Positions 32,632-41,580 of a stretch of DNA of 43,500 nt are shown here, piece after piece. Under the pieces are notes generated by a model, which searched no databases, was not told where the DNA came from, and was given only the letters and a program-made list of their open reading frames with translations. Source of the DNA: Secundilactobacillus paracollinoides DSM 15502 = JCM 11969. Its GTDB lineage: Bacteria; Bacillota; Bacilli; Lactobacillales; Lactobacillaceae. The stretch is from contig NZ_BBAG01000026.1 in NCBI RefSeq assembly GCF_001311135.1, forward strand, positions 1 through 43,500, given 5' to 3'. The position numbers were made by a program, and so were the translations under genes. The stretch's first letter is position 1. Each line of letters begins with the position of its first letter.

Positions 32632-34624
32632 ATGACTAAATTTACTGAAAAGGATACACAGGCAGTTAATGCCATTCGAGCGTTAGCCATTGATATGATT
32701 CAACACGCCGGCTCTGGCCACCCGGGGTTGCCCTTAGATGCGTCACCAATGTTGTACGTGCTCTATAAAAATTATTTACGAATTAACCCAAAGGATCCCA
32801 ACTGGTTCGGTCGTGATCGATTCGTGTTATCAGCTGGCCATGGGTCGTCCATGATGTACGCCTTGTTACACTTGTTGGGGTATGGTATCTCGATGGATGA
32901 TCTCAAAGCGTTTCGCCAGTTAGGCAGTCAAACACCGGGTCATCCTGAATTGGGTACTCCAGCATCGATGCCGCCACTGGTCCACTGGGCCAAGGGTTTG
33001 GAATGTCAGTTGGGATGGCGATGGCTGCTAAGCATCTGGCAACTCAATACAATACTACTGACAATAATCTGCTAGATAATCAAATTTTCACCCTAGTTAG
33101 CGATGGTGATCTGATGGAAGGTATCAGCCACGAAGCCGCTAGTTTGGCTGGACATTTAAAACTGAACAACCTCGTTGCGCTTTATGATTCAAACGATGTT
33201 ACCTTGGATGCTCAAGCTGACAAGAGTTTAACGGATGACGTTGAAAAACGGTTCACTGGCTACGGCTGGAATTATCTTCGTGTCACCAATGGCAATGATC
33301 TAGAAGAAATTGATAATGCCATTAAAGCAGCAGTGACGTTGCAAAGTGGCCCAACCATTATTGAAGTGAAAACAACTTTGGGCTATGGGTCACCAAAGGC
33401 TGGTCAAACTGTTGTTCACGGCAATCCACTGGGTGACGACGGTGTTAAAGCGACCAAAGACTTCTTTAAATGGCAGTACGGGCCGTTTGAAATTCCAGAT
33501 GACGTTTACGCAACCTATCAAGAAATTGCAGATAGTAAAGTGCCTGCCCAACAAACGTGGTTGGCTAAGTTGAACAAACTGGAAGAAACCGATAGCTCAC
33601 GTTTTCAAAGCTTCGAAGATAACATTTCAGACCAAGCCGGATTACCTGACTTCAACCCAGCCGATCTCACATCTGAGCCTGAAGCTACCCGTGGAACAAT
33701 GCACAAGTTGCTACAAAAAACGGCAGATTGTGAATTGAACTTCTGGGGCGGTTCAGCTGATCTTTCCAGTTCAAATAAGACCTATTTTGAGAACGATGAT
33801 GGGTTTGAACCTGGACAGTACAGTAACAAGAATATTTTCTTTGGTGTTCGTGAGTTTGCGTCTGCCGCCGCTGTTAATGGGATTACCTTATTTGGTGGCA
33901 GCCGAGCATTTACCAGTACCTTCTTCGTCTTTTCAGATTATATGCGTAACGCCATTCGAATGGCCGGTTTGCAAAAATTACCATCGATTTTCTTGTTCAG
34001 TCATGATTCCGTGGCGTTAGGTCCAGATGGGCCAACCCACCAACCTATTGAGCAACTAGATAGTATTCGTGCTATTCCAAACGTCATTTTGTTCCGGCCG
34101 CGGATGCGTTAGAAACACAGGCAGCGTGGGCTTACACGCTCCGACAGCACGAAAATCCGGTTGTGTTTGCCATGTCTCGGCAGCCACTAAAACAGATCAG
34201 TGATCCAAGCGGTAGTGCTTACGACCATGTTGCTCATGGTGGCTACGTCATTTCACCGGCCCAAAAACCAACCGCGGAAGGCCTTTTACTTGCGGCCGGT
34301 TCAGAAGTTGAGCTTGCGCTGGCAGCGCAGAAACAATTGCAACAACAGGGGCACGATGTTGCTGTTGTTTCGATGCCGAGTCAGGATCTGTTCAATAAAC
34401 AGTCCTCAGCATACAAGGAAAGTGTTCTGCCAAGTGCCGTGCGTAATCGTGTTTCTATTGAAATGGGCAGTACCCAATCATGGGGACGCTACGTTGGTCT
34501 CGATGGTATTTCAATCGGTATCGATGCCTTTGGCGAGAGCGGAAACGCTAATAAGCTAATGGCACAACGAGGGTTCACAGTTGAAAATGTTGTTAAGCGG
34601 TATCTCAATGCGTTTGGCAAATAG
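32632..34624 (+). pseudogene. tkt: Transketolase, frame-broken twice
   Basis: A thiamine-diphosphate enzyme moving two-carbon ketol units between pentose, tetrose and hexose phosphates. The restored length of about 664 residues is exactly normal. Motifs are [10 protein letters not shown] (N-terminal), SDGDLMEGISHEA (the Mg/ThDP-binding GDG motif), FGVREFASAAAVNG (pyrimidine domain) and SHDSVALGPDGPTHQP. Break 1 near 32963 restores with one G (CCAGGCATC, giving [21 protein letters not shown]). Break 2 near 34101 restores with one G (CCGGCGGAT, giving FRPADALETQ). AAAAAAGGAG precedes the ATG. It is probably a functional gene; it may be a locus-specific paralog next to the hexuloisomerase. Confidence 0.93.
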
Positions 34625-34690
34625 CGTGAATCCCAGGTAAGGCATTTTGACACAATTAGAATGACAACTTAAATCCTAACATGATCGTAT

Positions 34691-34720
34691 GGAAGGCCGA
34701 CCAACGGCCTTCCTTGCTTT
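34691..34720 (+). terminator. Terminator after transketolase
   Basis: GGAAGGCCG (34691-34699) pairs with CGGCCTTCC (34705-34713), followed by TTGCTTT. Confidence 0.8.
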
Positions 34721-34730
34721 AAAACTGATA

Positions 34731-34745
34731 TGTAAGCGTTTTACA
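34731..34745 (+). promoter_or_regulatory. cre-like CcpA site upstream of the ROK kinase
   Basis: TGTAAGCGTTTTACA resembles the catabolite-responsive element TGTAAGCGTTTACA but has one extra T in the right half. It lies 28 bp before the kinase start. Confidence 0.4.
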
Positions 34746-34772
34746 TTTAATAACTGAAAGAAGTGACAGCAC

Positions 34773-35786
34773 ATGCCCTCTAAATTAATTGGCGTTGACG
34801 TGGGTGGAACCACCGTCAAATTTGCAATTTTTAACGTTCATGGTGATATTCAAGATCAGTGGAGTTTTCCAACGGATCCGCTTGATAACGGTAATCGTGT
34901 CGTACCTGACATTATCAATTCAATCAAGCACCGGGTGCAGTTGTACGATATGAAATTAAGTGATTTTTACGGTGTCGGGCTTGATTTCCCCGGAACTGTT
35001 ACCGACCATGGTCGTGCCGTGGTTGGTGCCTACCATCTGAATTGGGAGACACCACATGCTGTGAAGCAGCCGCTTGAAGAAGCACTAGGCATTCCAGTTA
35101 TTTTAGAAAACGACGCCAACGCAGCGGCACTTGGCGAGAATTGGAAGGGTGCCGGCAATAACAGCGCTAATATGTTAATGATCACGCTTGGTACCGGAAT
35201 CGGTTCAGGTATTATTGCAGGTGGTAAACTACTAACCGGTTATCTAGGTTCCGCAGGCGAAATTGGCCATATTTGTGTCGACCCAAACGGCTTTAAATGT
35301 TCATGCGGCAATATGGGTTGTTTGGAGGAGTACGCTTCTGCAACGGGTATTGTCCGGGTGGCACATGCAAAAGCTGAAGAGTATGAAGGTAACTCAAAGT
35401 TAAAAGCGATGCTGGACCAGGGGGAAGAAGTGTCTTCCAAGACTGTGGTTGATCTGGCACGCGATAAGGACTATCTGGCTGAACAGTCGCTAACCCAATC
35501 ATGCACTTATCTGGGGACGGCATTATCATATGTTGGTAACACGTTGAACCCAGAAACCATGATCATTGGCGGTGGCGTTTCAGCAGCGGGACAATTTTTG
35601 CTCAATCTCATTGAAAAACCGTTGCGTGAGCATCTTTTTCCAACCATGAAGACGAGTACACAATTAAAATTAGCTGAACTGGGAAACACGGCAGGCTTGA
35701 TTGGCGCCGCTTCGTTAGTACTCAGCACGATCGATGACTCGGCACTCACAACAACGGAACGCATTGCAAAACAGATGGTCCTTTAG
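34773..35786 (+). CDS. ROK-family sugar kinase (glucokinase-like)
   Basis: 337 residues. The phosphate-binding DVGGTTVK is at residues 9-16, the catalytic Asp is D114 (LENDANAA), and H166 with C176, C178 and C183 (GHICVD..CSCGNMGC) is the ROK zinc site. EYASA follows. It resembles Gram-positive glucokinases (GlcK), although N-acetylhexosamine or fructose kinases of the ROK family look alike. It overlaps operonically with the GRP permease 16 bp downstream, suggesting uptake and phosphorylation of the same sugar by a PTS-independent route. A cre-like element upstream suggests carbon control. Confidence 0.92.
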   Translation: MPSKLIGVDVGGTTVKFAIFNVHGDIQDQWSFPTDPLDNGNRVVPDIINSIKHRVQLYDMKLSDFYGVGLDFPGTVTDHGRAVVGAYHLNWETPHAVKQPLEEALGIPVILENDANAAALGENWKGAGNNSANMLMITLGTGIGSGIIAGGKLLTGYLGSAGEIGHICVDPNGFKCSCGNMGCLEEYASATGIVRVAHAKAEEYEGNSKLKAMLDQGEEVSSKTVVDLARDKDYLAEQSLTQSCTYLGTALSYVGNTLNPETMIIGGGVSAAGQFLLNLIEKPLREHLFPTMKTSTQLKLAELGNTAGLIGAASLVLSTIDDSALTTTERIAKQMVL

Positions 35787-35801
35787 GGAGGAGAACGCAT
35801 A

Positions 35802-36768
35802 ATGTTAATGTTAATTGCACTTGCCCCCGCACTTTTCTGGGGTGCGACGGTAATTGTCACGACTAAAGCTGGCGGAAAAGCCATTCAAGGCACCTTAGGA
35901 ATGGCCTATGGGTCAGTCTTACTAGGTCTCGGCACGCTATTTTTCTTTGTCATTCCACATGCCGGGCTGGCCTATGCTTTTAACCCAAGAATTTGGCTGG
36001 TCGGCATCTTTTCCGGCCTGTTTTGGGCAGTGGCTCTGTCGGCCAATTTGAAAGTTTTAAAAAAATTGGCGTGTCGATCGGGAACCCGATTTCAACAGCG
36101 GGCCAAATCATCACGAACGCACTGATGGCCGCCATTGTTTTAGGGGAATGGACCACGCTAAATATGTGGACTTTCGGAGTGATCTCCATTGCGATGGTGA
36201 CGGTCGGTGCTATCTTTACCGCTGTCACTGACAAGAAAGACCAGTCTGCAACGAAGATCCCAGCTGACAAGTTTCGACAGGGCATGTACGCCATTATTAT
36301 CTCAACGGTCGGTTTTATGTTCTACTTTGTTTTCCCAAATCTACTGAATAAGATCGGTTTATCAGTAATGCGGTTCATAGTACACCGAACGGCAGCGGCC
36401 TCTATTACATGACGGCAATCATTGCCCCACAGGCGGTTGGTCAGTTGATTGGTGCGTTACTGATCATCACTTTCTTTGTGAAGGAACCCAACCTTATTTT
36501 TGATAAATACACGTGGCGCAACGTTGTTACTGGAATCGTGTGGGCCATTGGGAACATCTTTATGTTTATCGCGGCCGGGAATCCACATATTGGTCAGGCG
36601 GTTGCGACGACGTTGTCACAATGCGGCGTAATAGTTGGAACGTTTGGCGGCATCTTTATTCTGAGTGAAAAGAAGACGAGTCGTCAGATGGTTTACGTCA
36701 CGATTGGGTCGATTCTAATTGTGATTGGCAGCATTTTAATCAGCAATTTGAGTTCACTTCATTGGTAG
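35802..36768 (+). pseudogene. GRP-family sugar permease (GlcU/RbsU-like), frame-broken twice
   Basis: A ten-helix glucose/ribose porter-type permease of about 322 residues. MLMLIALAPALFWGATVIVT opens it, and GNPISTAGQIITNALMAAIV and APQAVGQLIGALLIIT are characteristic repeats. Break 1 near 36033 restores with one G (GTGGGCTCT, giving FWAVGSVGQFESFKKIG). Break 2 near 36373 restores with one A (GTAAATGCG, giving SVNAVHSTPNGSGLYYMTAI). GGGAGG precedes the ATG. It lies directly after the ROK kinase; in related bacteria GlcU-type permeases bring in free glucose for glucokinase, so the pair fits a proton-coupled glucose or ribose route. Confidence 0.9.
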
Positions 36769-36835
36769 ATTGTTTGGCGTTTAGTTAGAGATTACGCTGA
36801 CTAGACACGACCAATATCTATATCTGACAATACTG

Positions 36836-36851
36836 TGTTTCATATGAAACA
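36836..36851. promoter_or_regulatory. parS-like palindrome (TA centre)
   Basis: TGTTTCATATGAAACA, the same 16-mer as at 15519 and 29956. It lies in the convergent gap after the permease gene, just before a terminator. Confidence 0.55.
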
Positions 36852-36854
36852 TCT

Positions 36855-36889
36855 AAAACACAATGCCATTTGAAGGCATTGTGGTTTTT
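36855..36889. terminator. Bidirectional terminator
   Basis: CAATGCC (36861-36867) pairs with GGCATTG (36875-36881), flanked by an AAAAC and a GTTTTT side. It is shared by the permease operon and the convergent LysR gene. Confidence 0.7.
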
Positions 36890-36896
36890 ACAGGTC

Positions 36897-37781
36897 TCAC
36901 GATAATTCTAAATTTGCTTCCAGTCGCTTCAAAAACAACTGCGCGATCGGGGACAGTGGTTGTTCCTTGGACCAAACAACGGTAATGGGTTCAGTTAAGG
37001 CCGGTTCTAGTGGGCGAAAGGTCAGCGGCGAGTCCTCACCTGTGTTGACGAGATTCGCAAAGCCCAGCACATAGCTGCTGCCGTTGGCAACCATGAGCGT
37101 GGCGTTGAAAATGAGATTATAGGTGCCGACAATTGTGATCTGGTCGGCAACGTTGCGCCACCAGTCTTGAAAAAGGTCACGATGCAAAGCTTGTTCGGAA
37201 AGCATTAGCGGTATCCCAACAAGGTCTGCTGGGGCGACAGATTTTTGTTGAGCCAGAGAGGCACTTTCTGGCATGATCACGCCCCATTGGTCCACCTCAG
37301 GAAGTTTTAATGCGCCGTATTGTTTAAGTTGACGCTGTCCCATAATGACCCCAAAGTCCAAACGACCGTCTGCAAGCTGGGCTTCGATGGCGGAAGCGTC
37401 ACCGCTGTGCAGGTGAATCGACACCGCTGGGTAGTCCTGCTGCAGCTGGGCAACAATGTCCATTAACCGCTGCATTCCGCGACTTTCTCCCGCGCCAATA
37501 TCGAGTGAGCCTGAAATGACAGTTTGATCAGTCTGAAGATTTTGTTGGGTTTTATCGACTAGCGCAATGATTGCGTTGGCACGTTGCAACAAATAACGCC
37601 CCTTATCCGTTAGGGTGATTTCCCGAGCGCCACGCGTAAATAGCTGACTGCCAGTTTCTGATTCTAGCTCACTGATCTGCCGCGATAGTGTCGGTTGTGA
37701 GAGGTGGAGGCGTTTGGCGGCACCAGAGATCGTTTTAGCCTCTGCCACCGCCACAAAGTAGCGTAACACACGAATTTCCAT
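36897..37781 (-). CDS. LysR-family regulator
   Basis: 294 residues from the ATG at 37781. The N-terminal HTH is MEIRVLRYFVAVAEAKTISG, then AAKRLHLSQPTLSRQISELE. The periplasmic-binding-like effector domain spans about 90-290 (GSLDIGAGESRGMQRLMDIV, DGRLDFGVIM). It is divergent from an acetyltransferase-SDR operon whose promoter it probably controls. The divergent gap contains an ATACT..AGTAT element fitting the LysR T-N11-A pattern. The inducer is unknown. Confidence 0.93.
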   Translation of the reverse strand: MEIRVLRYFVAVAEAKTISGAAKRLHLSQPTLSRQISELESETGSQLFTRGAREITLTDKGRYLLQRANAIIALVDKTQQNLQTDQTVISGSLDIGAGESRGMQRLMDIVAQLQQDYPAVSIHLHSGDASAIEAQLADGRLDFGVIMGQRQLKQYGALKLPEVDQWGVIMPESASLAQQKSVAPADLVGIPLMLSEQALHRDLFQDWWRNVADQITIVGTYNLIFNATLMVANGSSYVLGFANLVNTGEDSPLTFRPLEPALTEPITVVWSKEQPLSPIAQLFLKRLEANLELS

Positions 37782-37807
37782 AACATCACCCCCATAGGTT
37801 TTAGACA

Positions 37808-37860
37808 TACTATATCATTTAATATAAGTATTTTACATAGTTATTAATACCCCGTATACT
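37808..37860 (+). promoter_or_regulatory. LysR operator and acetyltransferase promoter
   Basis: TTTACA (37832-37837), a 17-bp spacer and TATACT (37855-37860) form a strong promoter. Immediately upstream, ATACT and AGTAT (about 37808-37832) flank AT-rich DNA, a likely LysR recognition site overlapping the -35 edge. Confidence 0.6.
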
Positions 37861-37889
37861 CACTATCATTGAGAAAGCAGGTGGATGAG

Positions 37890-38420
37890 ATGCAAGAAAC
37901 AAGCCAAATTGATCGACAGCAGCTCACTGAGCTTCAACCGCTGATCGATCAGAATCAGCGGCTGTTGCAACGGTTGAATACCATGCCGCACAATCCGTGT
38001 GAAAGCCGTCAGTTGATCAGTGAGATCATCGGTCAGCCCGTTCGCAATAACACTGAAATTCGGCTACCGTTTTACAGCGACTTTGGCCGGCACATTCAAA
38101 TTGGCGACAGGGTGTTCATTAATGCCAACGTCACAATGGTTGACCTTGGCGGGATTACCATTGATGACGACGCATTGATCGGGCCTGGAGCGTCACTGAT
38201 CACGGTTAACCACCAGATGGCACCGGAACATCGCCGCGAACTATCCGTCAGCTCGATTCACGTGAAACACAATGCGTGGGTCGGCGCTAATGTGACGGTG
38301 TTGCCAGGCGTCACTATTGGTGAGAACGCTGTGGTCGGTGCTGGCGCAATCGTTTCGAAGGACGTACCAGCAAATACTGTTGTGGTGGGCGTGCCCGCTA
38401 AAGTAGTCAAGCATATTTGA
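37890..38420 (+). CDS. Hexapeptide-repeat acetyltransferase (Maa/NodL/LacA type)
   Basis: 176 residues. An N-terminal helical Mac domain (QTQ-rich, about 1-50, with LLQRLNTMPHNPCESRQL) is followed by a left-handed beta-helix of hexapeptide repeats (IGDRVFINANVTMVD, IGPGASLITVNHQM, VWIGANVTVLPG-type VGANVTVLPGVTIGENAVVG, AGAIVSKDVPANTVVVGVPA). The catalytic His lies in VNHQM. It transfers acetyl from acetyl-CoA to a sugar or similar hydroxyl (galactoside or maltose O-acetyltransferase family). ATG 37890 follows AGGTGG. An SDR gene follows 14 bp later. Confidence 0.9.
   Translation: MQETSQIDRQQLTELQPLIDQNQRLLQRLNTMPHNPCESRQLISEIIGQPVRNNTEIRLPFYSDFGRHIQIGDRVFINANVTMVDLGGITIDDDALIGPGASLITVNHQMAPEHRRELSVSSIHVKHNAWVGANVTVLPGVTIGENAVVGAGAIVSKDVPANTVVVGVPAKVVKHI
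38254..38269. promoter_or_regulatory. parS-like site inside a CDS
   Basis: CGATTCACGTGAAACA matches the parS consensus at 14 of 16 with the central CG kept. It lies in the acetyltransferase gene. Confidence 0.45.
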
Positions 38421-38434
38421 AAGGAAGTTTTAAA

Positions 38435-39180
38435 ATGAGTATTGAAAATAAAGTTGTCGTCATTACAGGTGCCTCCAGCGGGATCGGCGCTGCAACTGCT
38501 AAATTATTGGCAAGCAAGGGCGCTCAAGTCGTTTTGGGGGCTCGCCGTGAAGATCGGTTACAGGCATTAGCTGATGACATCGGCGCGAACGCCCATTACC
38601 GTGTGACAGATGTCACTGACCAGCACCAGGTTCATGATCTGATTCAGTCGGCAGTCGATCAATTTGGCCGGGTCGACGTGCTGTATAACAATGCCGGCAC
38701 GATGCCACAGGGTAATTTAAGTGACCGTGAATATGATAAGTGGCAAATGATGCTGAACGTGAACATCATGGGGGTTCTGAATGGCATTGGTGAAGTGTTG
38801 CCCATGATGCAGCAACAACATGATGGCTGATCATCAGCACCGATTCAGTGGCCGGCCATGTCGTTTACCCCGCTTCAGCCGTCTATAACGGCACCAAGTT
38901 TGCCGTTCGGGCCATTATGGAAGGCCTTCGTCAAGAAGAAAAGGGGAACGGTATTCGATCGACCATCGTCTCACCAGGCGCTGTCCGGACTGAACTAGTT
39001 AACACCATCGGGAATCCTGAAATTACAAAGGGCATTAGTGCGCTGATGGCCGCTGATGACGATCAAAACTTAGCCATCAACCCGGAAGACGTTGCGAACG
39101 CAGTGTTGTACGCTATCGACCAGCCAAAACACGTTGCCATTTCAGAGGTAATCGTGCGGCCAGCAGGACAGGAAGTTTAG
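38435..39180 (+). pseudogene. Short-chain dehydrogenase/reductase, frame-broken
   Basis: 248 residues once restored, a typical classical SDR: TGASSGIG near the N-terminus, NNAG (about 85-88), then STDSVAG with the catalytic Ser and YNGTK as YxxxK. A TGA at 38828-38830 interrupts it; adding one C (GGCCTGATC) gives HDGLIISTDSVAGHVVYPAS. The ATG at 38435 follows AAAGGAAG; a TTG at 38417 in the same frame overlaps the acetyltransferase stop. It is the second gene of the LysR-controlled operon. ARR after strand 2 suggests NADP(H). The substrate is unknown. Confidence 0.88.
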
Positions 39181-39246
39181 CGCTTAGCGAGCAATCGTTT
39201 TTTAAAATAACTGTCAAGCCGTGTCAGATTAGGGTTTCCTGTGCTG

Positions 39247-39645
39247 GGTGATAGTCCGTTGCATTCCGCAATTTGGCACTCCGTGTGGTGGCTCGCGATG
39301 AAGCTAATTCAGCTGTCGCTGTGCGCCATCTGAATGGATCTCCATCGTCTCGCACATCAGTAACCGACCAAAGAACGGTCGCTAACTGATGTCGACACCA
39401 CAGCTCCGTGCCAAATTACTCCATTTCACTGACGTTGAACTACCTTTTTACCGCTGGTTAAGTATCACAATGGTATTAAACCGAGTTCGAAGAGAATCCG
39501 CCCTCGACTGCTAGTAAGGTCATTGACAGCAATGCTTCTCGCCTTGAGCTGGTCATTAGTAACGTTCAATTGGCAGGTTTCATGGCACCGCTTATGAAGT
39601 CTTAACATCTATGATGACTATTATAAGCATTGTAGCGTAGTGGAG
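39247..39645 (+). repeat. Large structured repeat, copy 2
   Basis: The second copy of the element at 10036. Homologous stems keep pairing with different sequence. H1 is CGATG (39296-39300) with CATCG (39343-39347), and ATTCAG (39307-39312) with CTGAAT (39330-39335), versus ACTCGA/TCGAGT in copy 1. H2 is ACATCAGT (39354-39361) with ACTGATGT (39385-39392), versus ATGTCACT/AGTGACAT, with the AAAGAA loop unchanged. The closing stem AATTTGGCAC/GTGCCAAATT is identical. The 39181-40127 gap holds this copy, an inverted fragment and a hairpin repeat, and no gene. Confidence 0.75.
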
Positions 39646-39661
39646 GCGTCGGCATTGCAGG

Positions 39662-39732
39662 CTGTAGTGTCGGTATTAGTTAGCGACCGTTCTTTGGTTG
39701 GTTACTAATACGGGAGACGTAGGAGATCCTTG
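39662..39732 (-). repeat. Inverted partial third copy of the structured repeat
   Basis: Read on the minus strand, it contains the H2 hairpin: GTATTAGT (39704-39711 in plus coordinates) paired with ACTAATAC (39673-39680) around the same AAAGAA loop, flanked by the GATCTCCTACGTCTC side homologous to copy 2. The outer arms differ again and still pair. It faces copy 2 head to tail in inverted orientation. Confidence 0.65.
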
Positions 39733-39748
39733 AATTTCTAGTTTATAT

Positions 39749-39872
39749 TGCGGAAACGTGTTCCGCAGGCCAACTCCCTACTGTGTAAAGCAACTTTGCC
39801 AGAAATTCAAGAACGGAATTTCCGGCAAAGTCGCCTTACACAGTAGGGAGTTAACCGGCCTGCTCCACACTC
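39749..39872. repeat. Hairpin repeat, copy 6 (variant arms)
   Basis: The left box GGAAACGTGTTCCGCAGGC and right box GCCTGCTCCACACTCT match the family ends. The arms are unrelated in sequence to the other copies, yet GCAGGCC, ACTCCCTACTGTGTAA and AACTTTGCC all find complements across the loop (39813-39863). Confidence 0.75.
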
Positions 39873-40127
39873 TTACCTGCAGCCTGCAGGGCCGAACGGC
39901 GCAACGAAGCGAACTTTATGCACAATTTGACTCACTTAACAATGAAAAGACTTTTCATATGACCCGTTCTGAATAAATACTGTACATCCATTTTGCTGAA
40001 CCAGGCTTATTTTTGCGCCCAAACAAAATACCTCCCTAATTTTAAGGTTGGCACTAACAATAAGCGGTACAATCTTAACAAACGAAACCTTTGTCTGTGA
40101 TAAAGATTGAAATTAGGAGGGTCTGAC

Positions 40128-40972
40128 ATGGTACGAAATGAGGTAGCCGTCGTTCTTGGCGGCGGTGGTGTTACCGGAATTGCTTGGGAAAGTGGGATTA
40201 TTGCGAATTTGAAGGCCATGGGGATCTACTTATGGCAGGCGGATATGATCTTTGGAACTTCTGCTGGCTCCTTTGTTGGGGCAGCTCTAGCCAGTGGGTA
40301 TGATATGCAACAGCATTTTGATCATCAAATGGTGGTCAACCCAGATGAAAAAACGGGCGTTGCGTCTAAGGATATTATTCTTGCGTGGCGGGATGCCTTT
40401 ATTGAAGGTGGGACGGATGCTGAGGCAATCGAGCGTGCCATGGGCAACATCTCTAAAACCCGTCAGCCGCAAATTTCGTTAGCTGAACGCGAGGCGGTTG
40501 CGAAGTCACGGTTGGAGACACTTGCGTTTCCAGATCACTTTGGTGCCGTTTCTGTTGACCGAGATACTGGTAAAACCCACGTCCTTACAAAGGAGAGCGG
40601 GGTATCTCTTGTTCAGGCAACATGTGCCAGTGGTGCTGTCCCGGGTGTTTGGCCCAGTATTTCGTTTAACGGGATCGACTGGATCGATGGCGGCATGGTT
40701 TCTTCTGCTAATCCACTGTTAGCCAAGGATTACCGCAAAGTGCTTGTGATCGCACCGTTGCCAATTGGCTACGGTCAGATGCCCAGCACTCAAGAAGAGG
40801 TTGCCGAGCTGTCGAAAACCGCGAAGACGTTCCTGTTTGTTCCGGATGCGCACACCAAAGAGGTTGTTGGTAAGGGAATCTATGATGCTGACCGAGCGCC
40901 GCTAGCGGGCAAGCAGGCTGGGATCAGGCCCTGAATGTTAAGGATGAGATTTTAGCATTTTGGCGCGCTTAG
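40128..40972 (+). pseudogene. Patatin-like phospholipase, frame-broken near the end
   Basis: About 281 residues. GGGGVTGIAW (residues 11-20) is the oxyanion-hole glycine loop. Ser45 lies in GTSAG (43-47), the GxSxG nucleophile, and D187 in DGG (187-189) completes the Ser-Asp dyad. It is an intracellular lipid acyl hydrolase of the RssA/YchK type. The frame leaves near 40922; one added base (GCTGGGGATCAG or GCTTGGGATCAG) gives AG/AW-DQALNVKDEILAFWRA and a TAG at 40970. The ATG at 40128 follows AGGAGGG; the upstream in-frame TTG at 40107 is rejected. It is monocistronic, after the repeat region. Confidence 0.88.
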
Positions 40973-40976
40973 ACCA

Positions 40977-40992
40977 TGTTTCATATGAAGCA
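40977..40992. promoter_or_regulatory. parS-like site (degenerate)
   Basis: TGTTTCATATGAAGCA, 13 of 16 to parS and one base from the TA-centred palindrome. It lies 5 bp after the patatin stop and before its terminator. Confidence 0.45.
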
Positions 40993-41028
40993 CCTTGTAA
41001 CCAGTCTTATATCTTTAAACAACAGTCA

Positions 41029-41065
41029 AAGCCGACTCCCAATTTAAGGAGAGTCGGCTTTTTTT
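41029..41065 (+). terminator. Rho-independent terminator
   Basis: AAGCCGACTCC pairs with GGAGAGTCGGCTT, followed by a T run. It ends the patatin transcript. The following 175 bp are very AT-rich. Confidence 0.85.
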
Positions 41066-41241
41066 GACAATTAAACGTTAAAAAATGACTTTTACGCATA
41101 GAATATAGATATTATACAATATAATTTACTATTATGCATATATACGCTTTACATATACATAAAATCTTGTTAGGTTAGACTATAAGTTCAATTCATTAAA
41201 CGAATAAGAACTAAATCAGAGAAATTATGGGAGAGAATTGA

Positions 41242-41544
41242 ATGTCAGGATTTATGAAAGCCGAGAAGGGGCTGTTTTACGGCCTCGCCGTTATTCTATT
41301 GGTCGTTGGGTTAGGCACCGCGCTGCTATTACACTTGCACGTGTGGGCCTACCTCCTGATGCTGGTTGTTTTTGCAGGTATCGTTTGGCTGGAAGGCCAC
41401 TTTGCACTTAGTGGTGTCATCCCACTTTTCCTGCTCATGAGTTTCGTTGCGCTGGGCATGCTAAGTCTCAACCTTGGCCGCCCGAACCAGCAAATATCGT
41501 TTAGCAACGCCCTTAACACACAGGTCGTTCACGCAGATAAATAA
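41242..41544 (+). CDS. Small membrane protein of unknown function
   Basis: 100 residues with three hydrophobic helices (LFYGLAVILLVVGLGTALLL, VWAYLLMLVVFAGIVWLEG, VIPLFLLMSFVALGMLSL) and a short polar C-terminus. No family is recognised. GGGAGAG lies 6-10 nt before the ATG. The upstream region is AT-rich with several -10-like hexamers. It is followed by a bidirectional terminator shared with the MFS gene. The size and topology resemble small accessory subunits of transporters, but this is only a comparison. Confidence 0.65.
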   Translation: MSGFMKAEKGLFYGLAVILLVVGLGTALLLHLHVWAYLLMLVVFAGIVWLEGHFALSGVIPLFLLMSFVALGMLSLNLGRPNQQISFSNALNTQVVHADK

Positions 41545-41580
41545 AAAAGACGCACACCCTCACAGGTGGCGTCTTTTTTT
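41543..41580. terminator. Bidirectional terminator
   Basis: AAAAAAGACGC (about 41543-41553) pairs with GCGTCTTTTTT (41569-41579) around ACACCCTCACAGGTG. It overlaps the ends of both convergent genes (41544 and 41560). Confidence 0.9.

Noticed and set aside
39950..39965. TTTTCATATGACCC as another TA-centred palindrome
   Set aside because: The right half is missing and the match is about 10 of 16.
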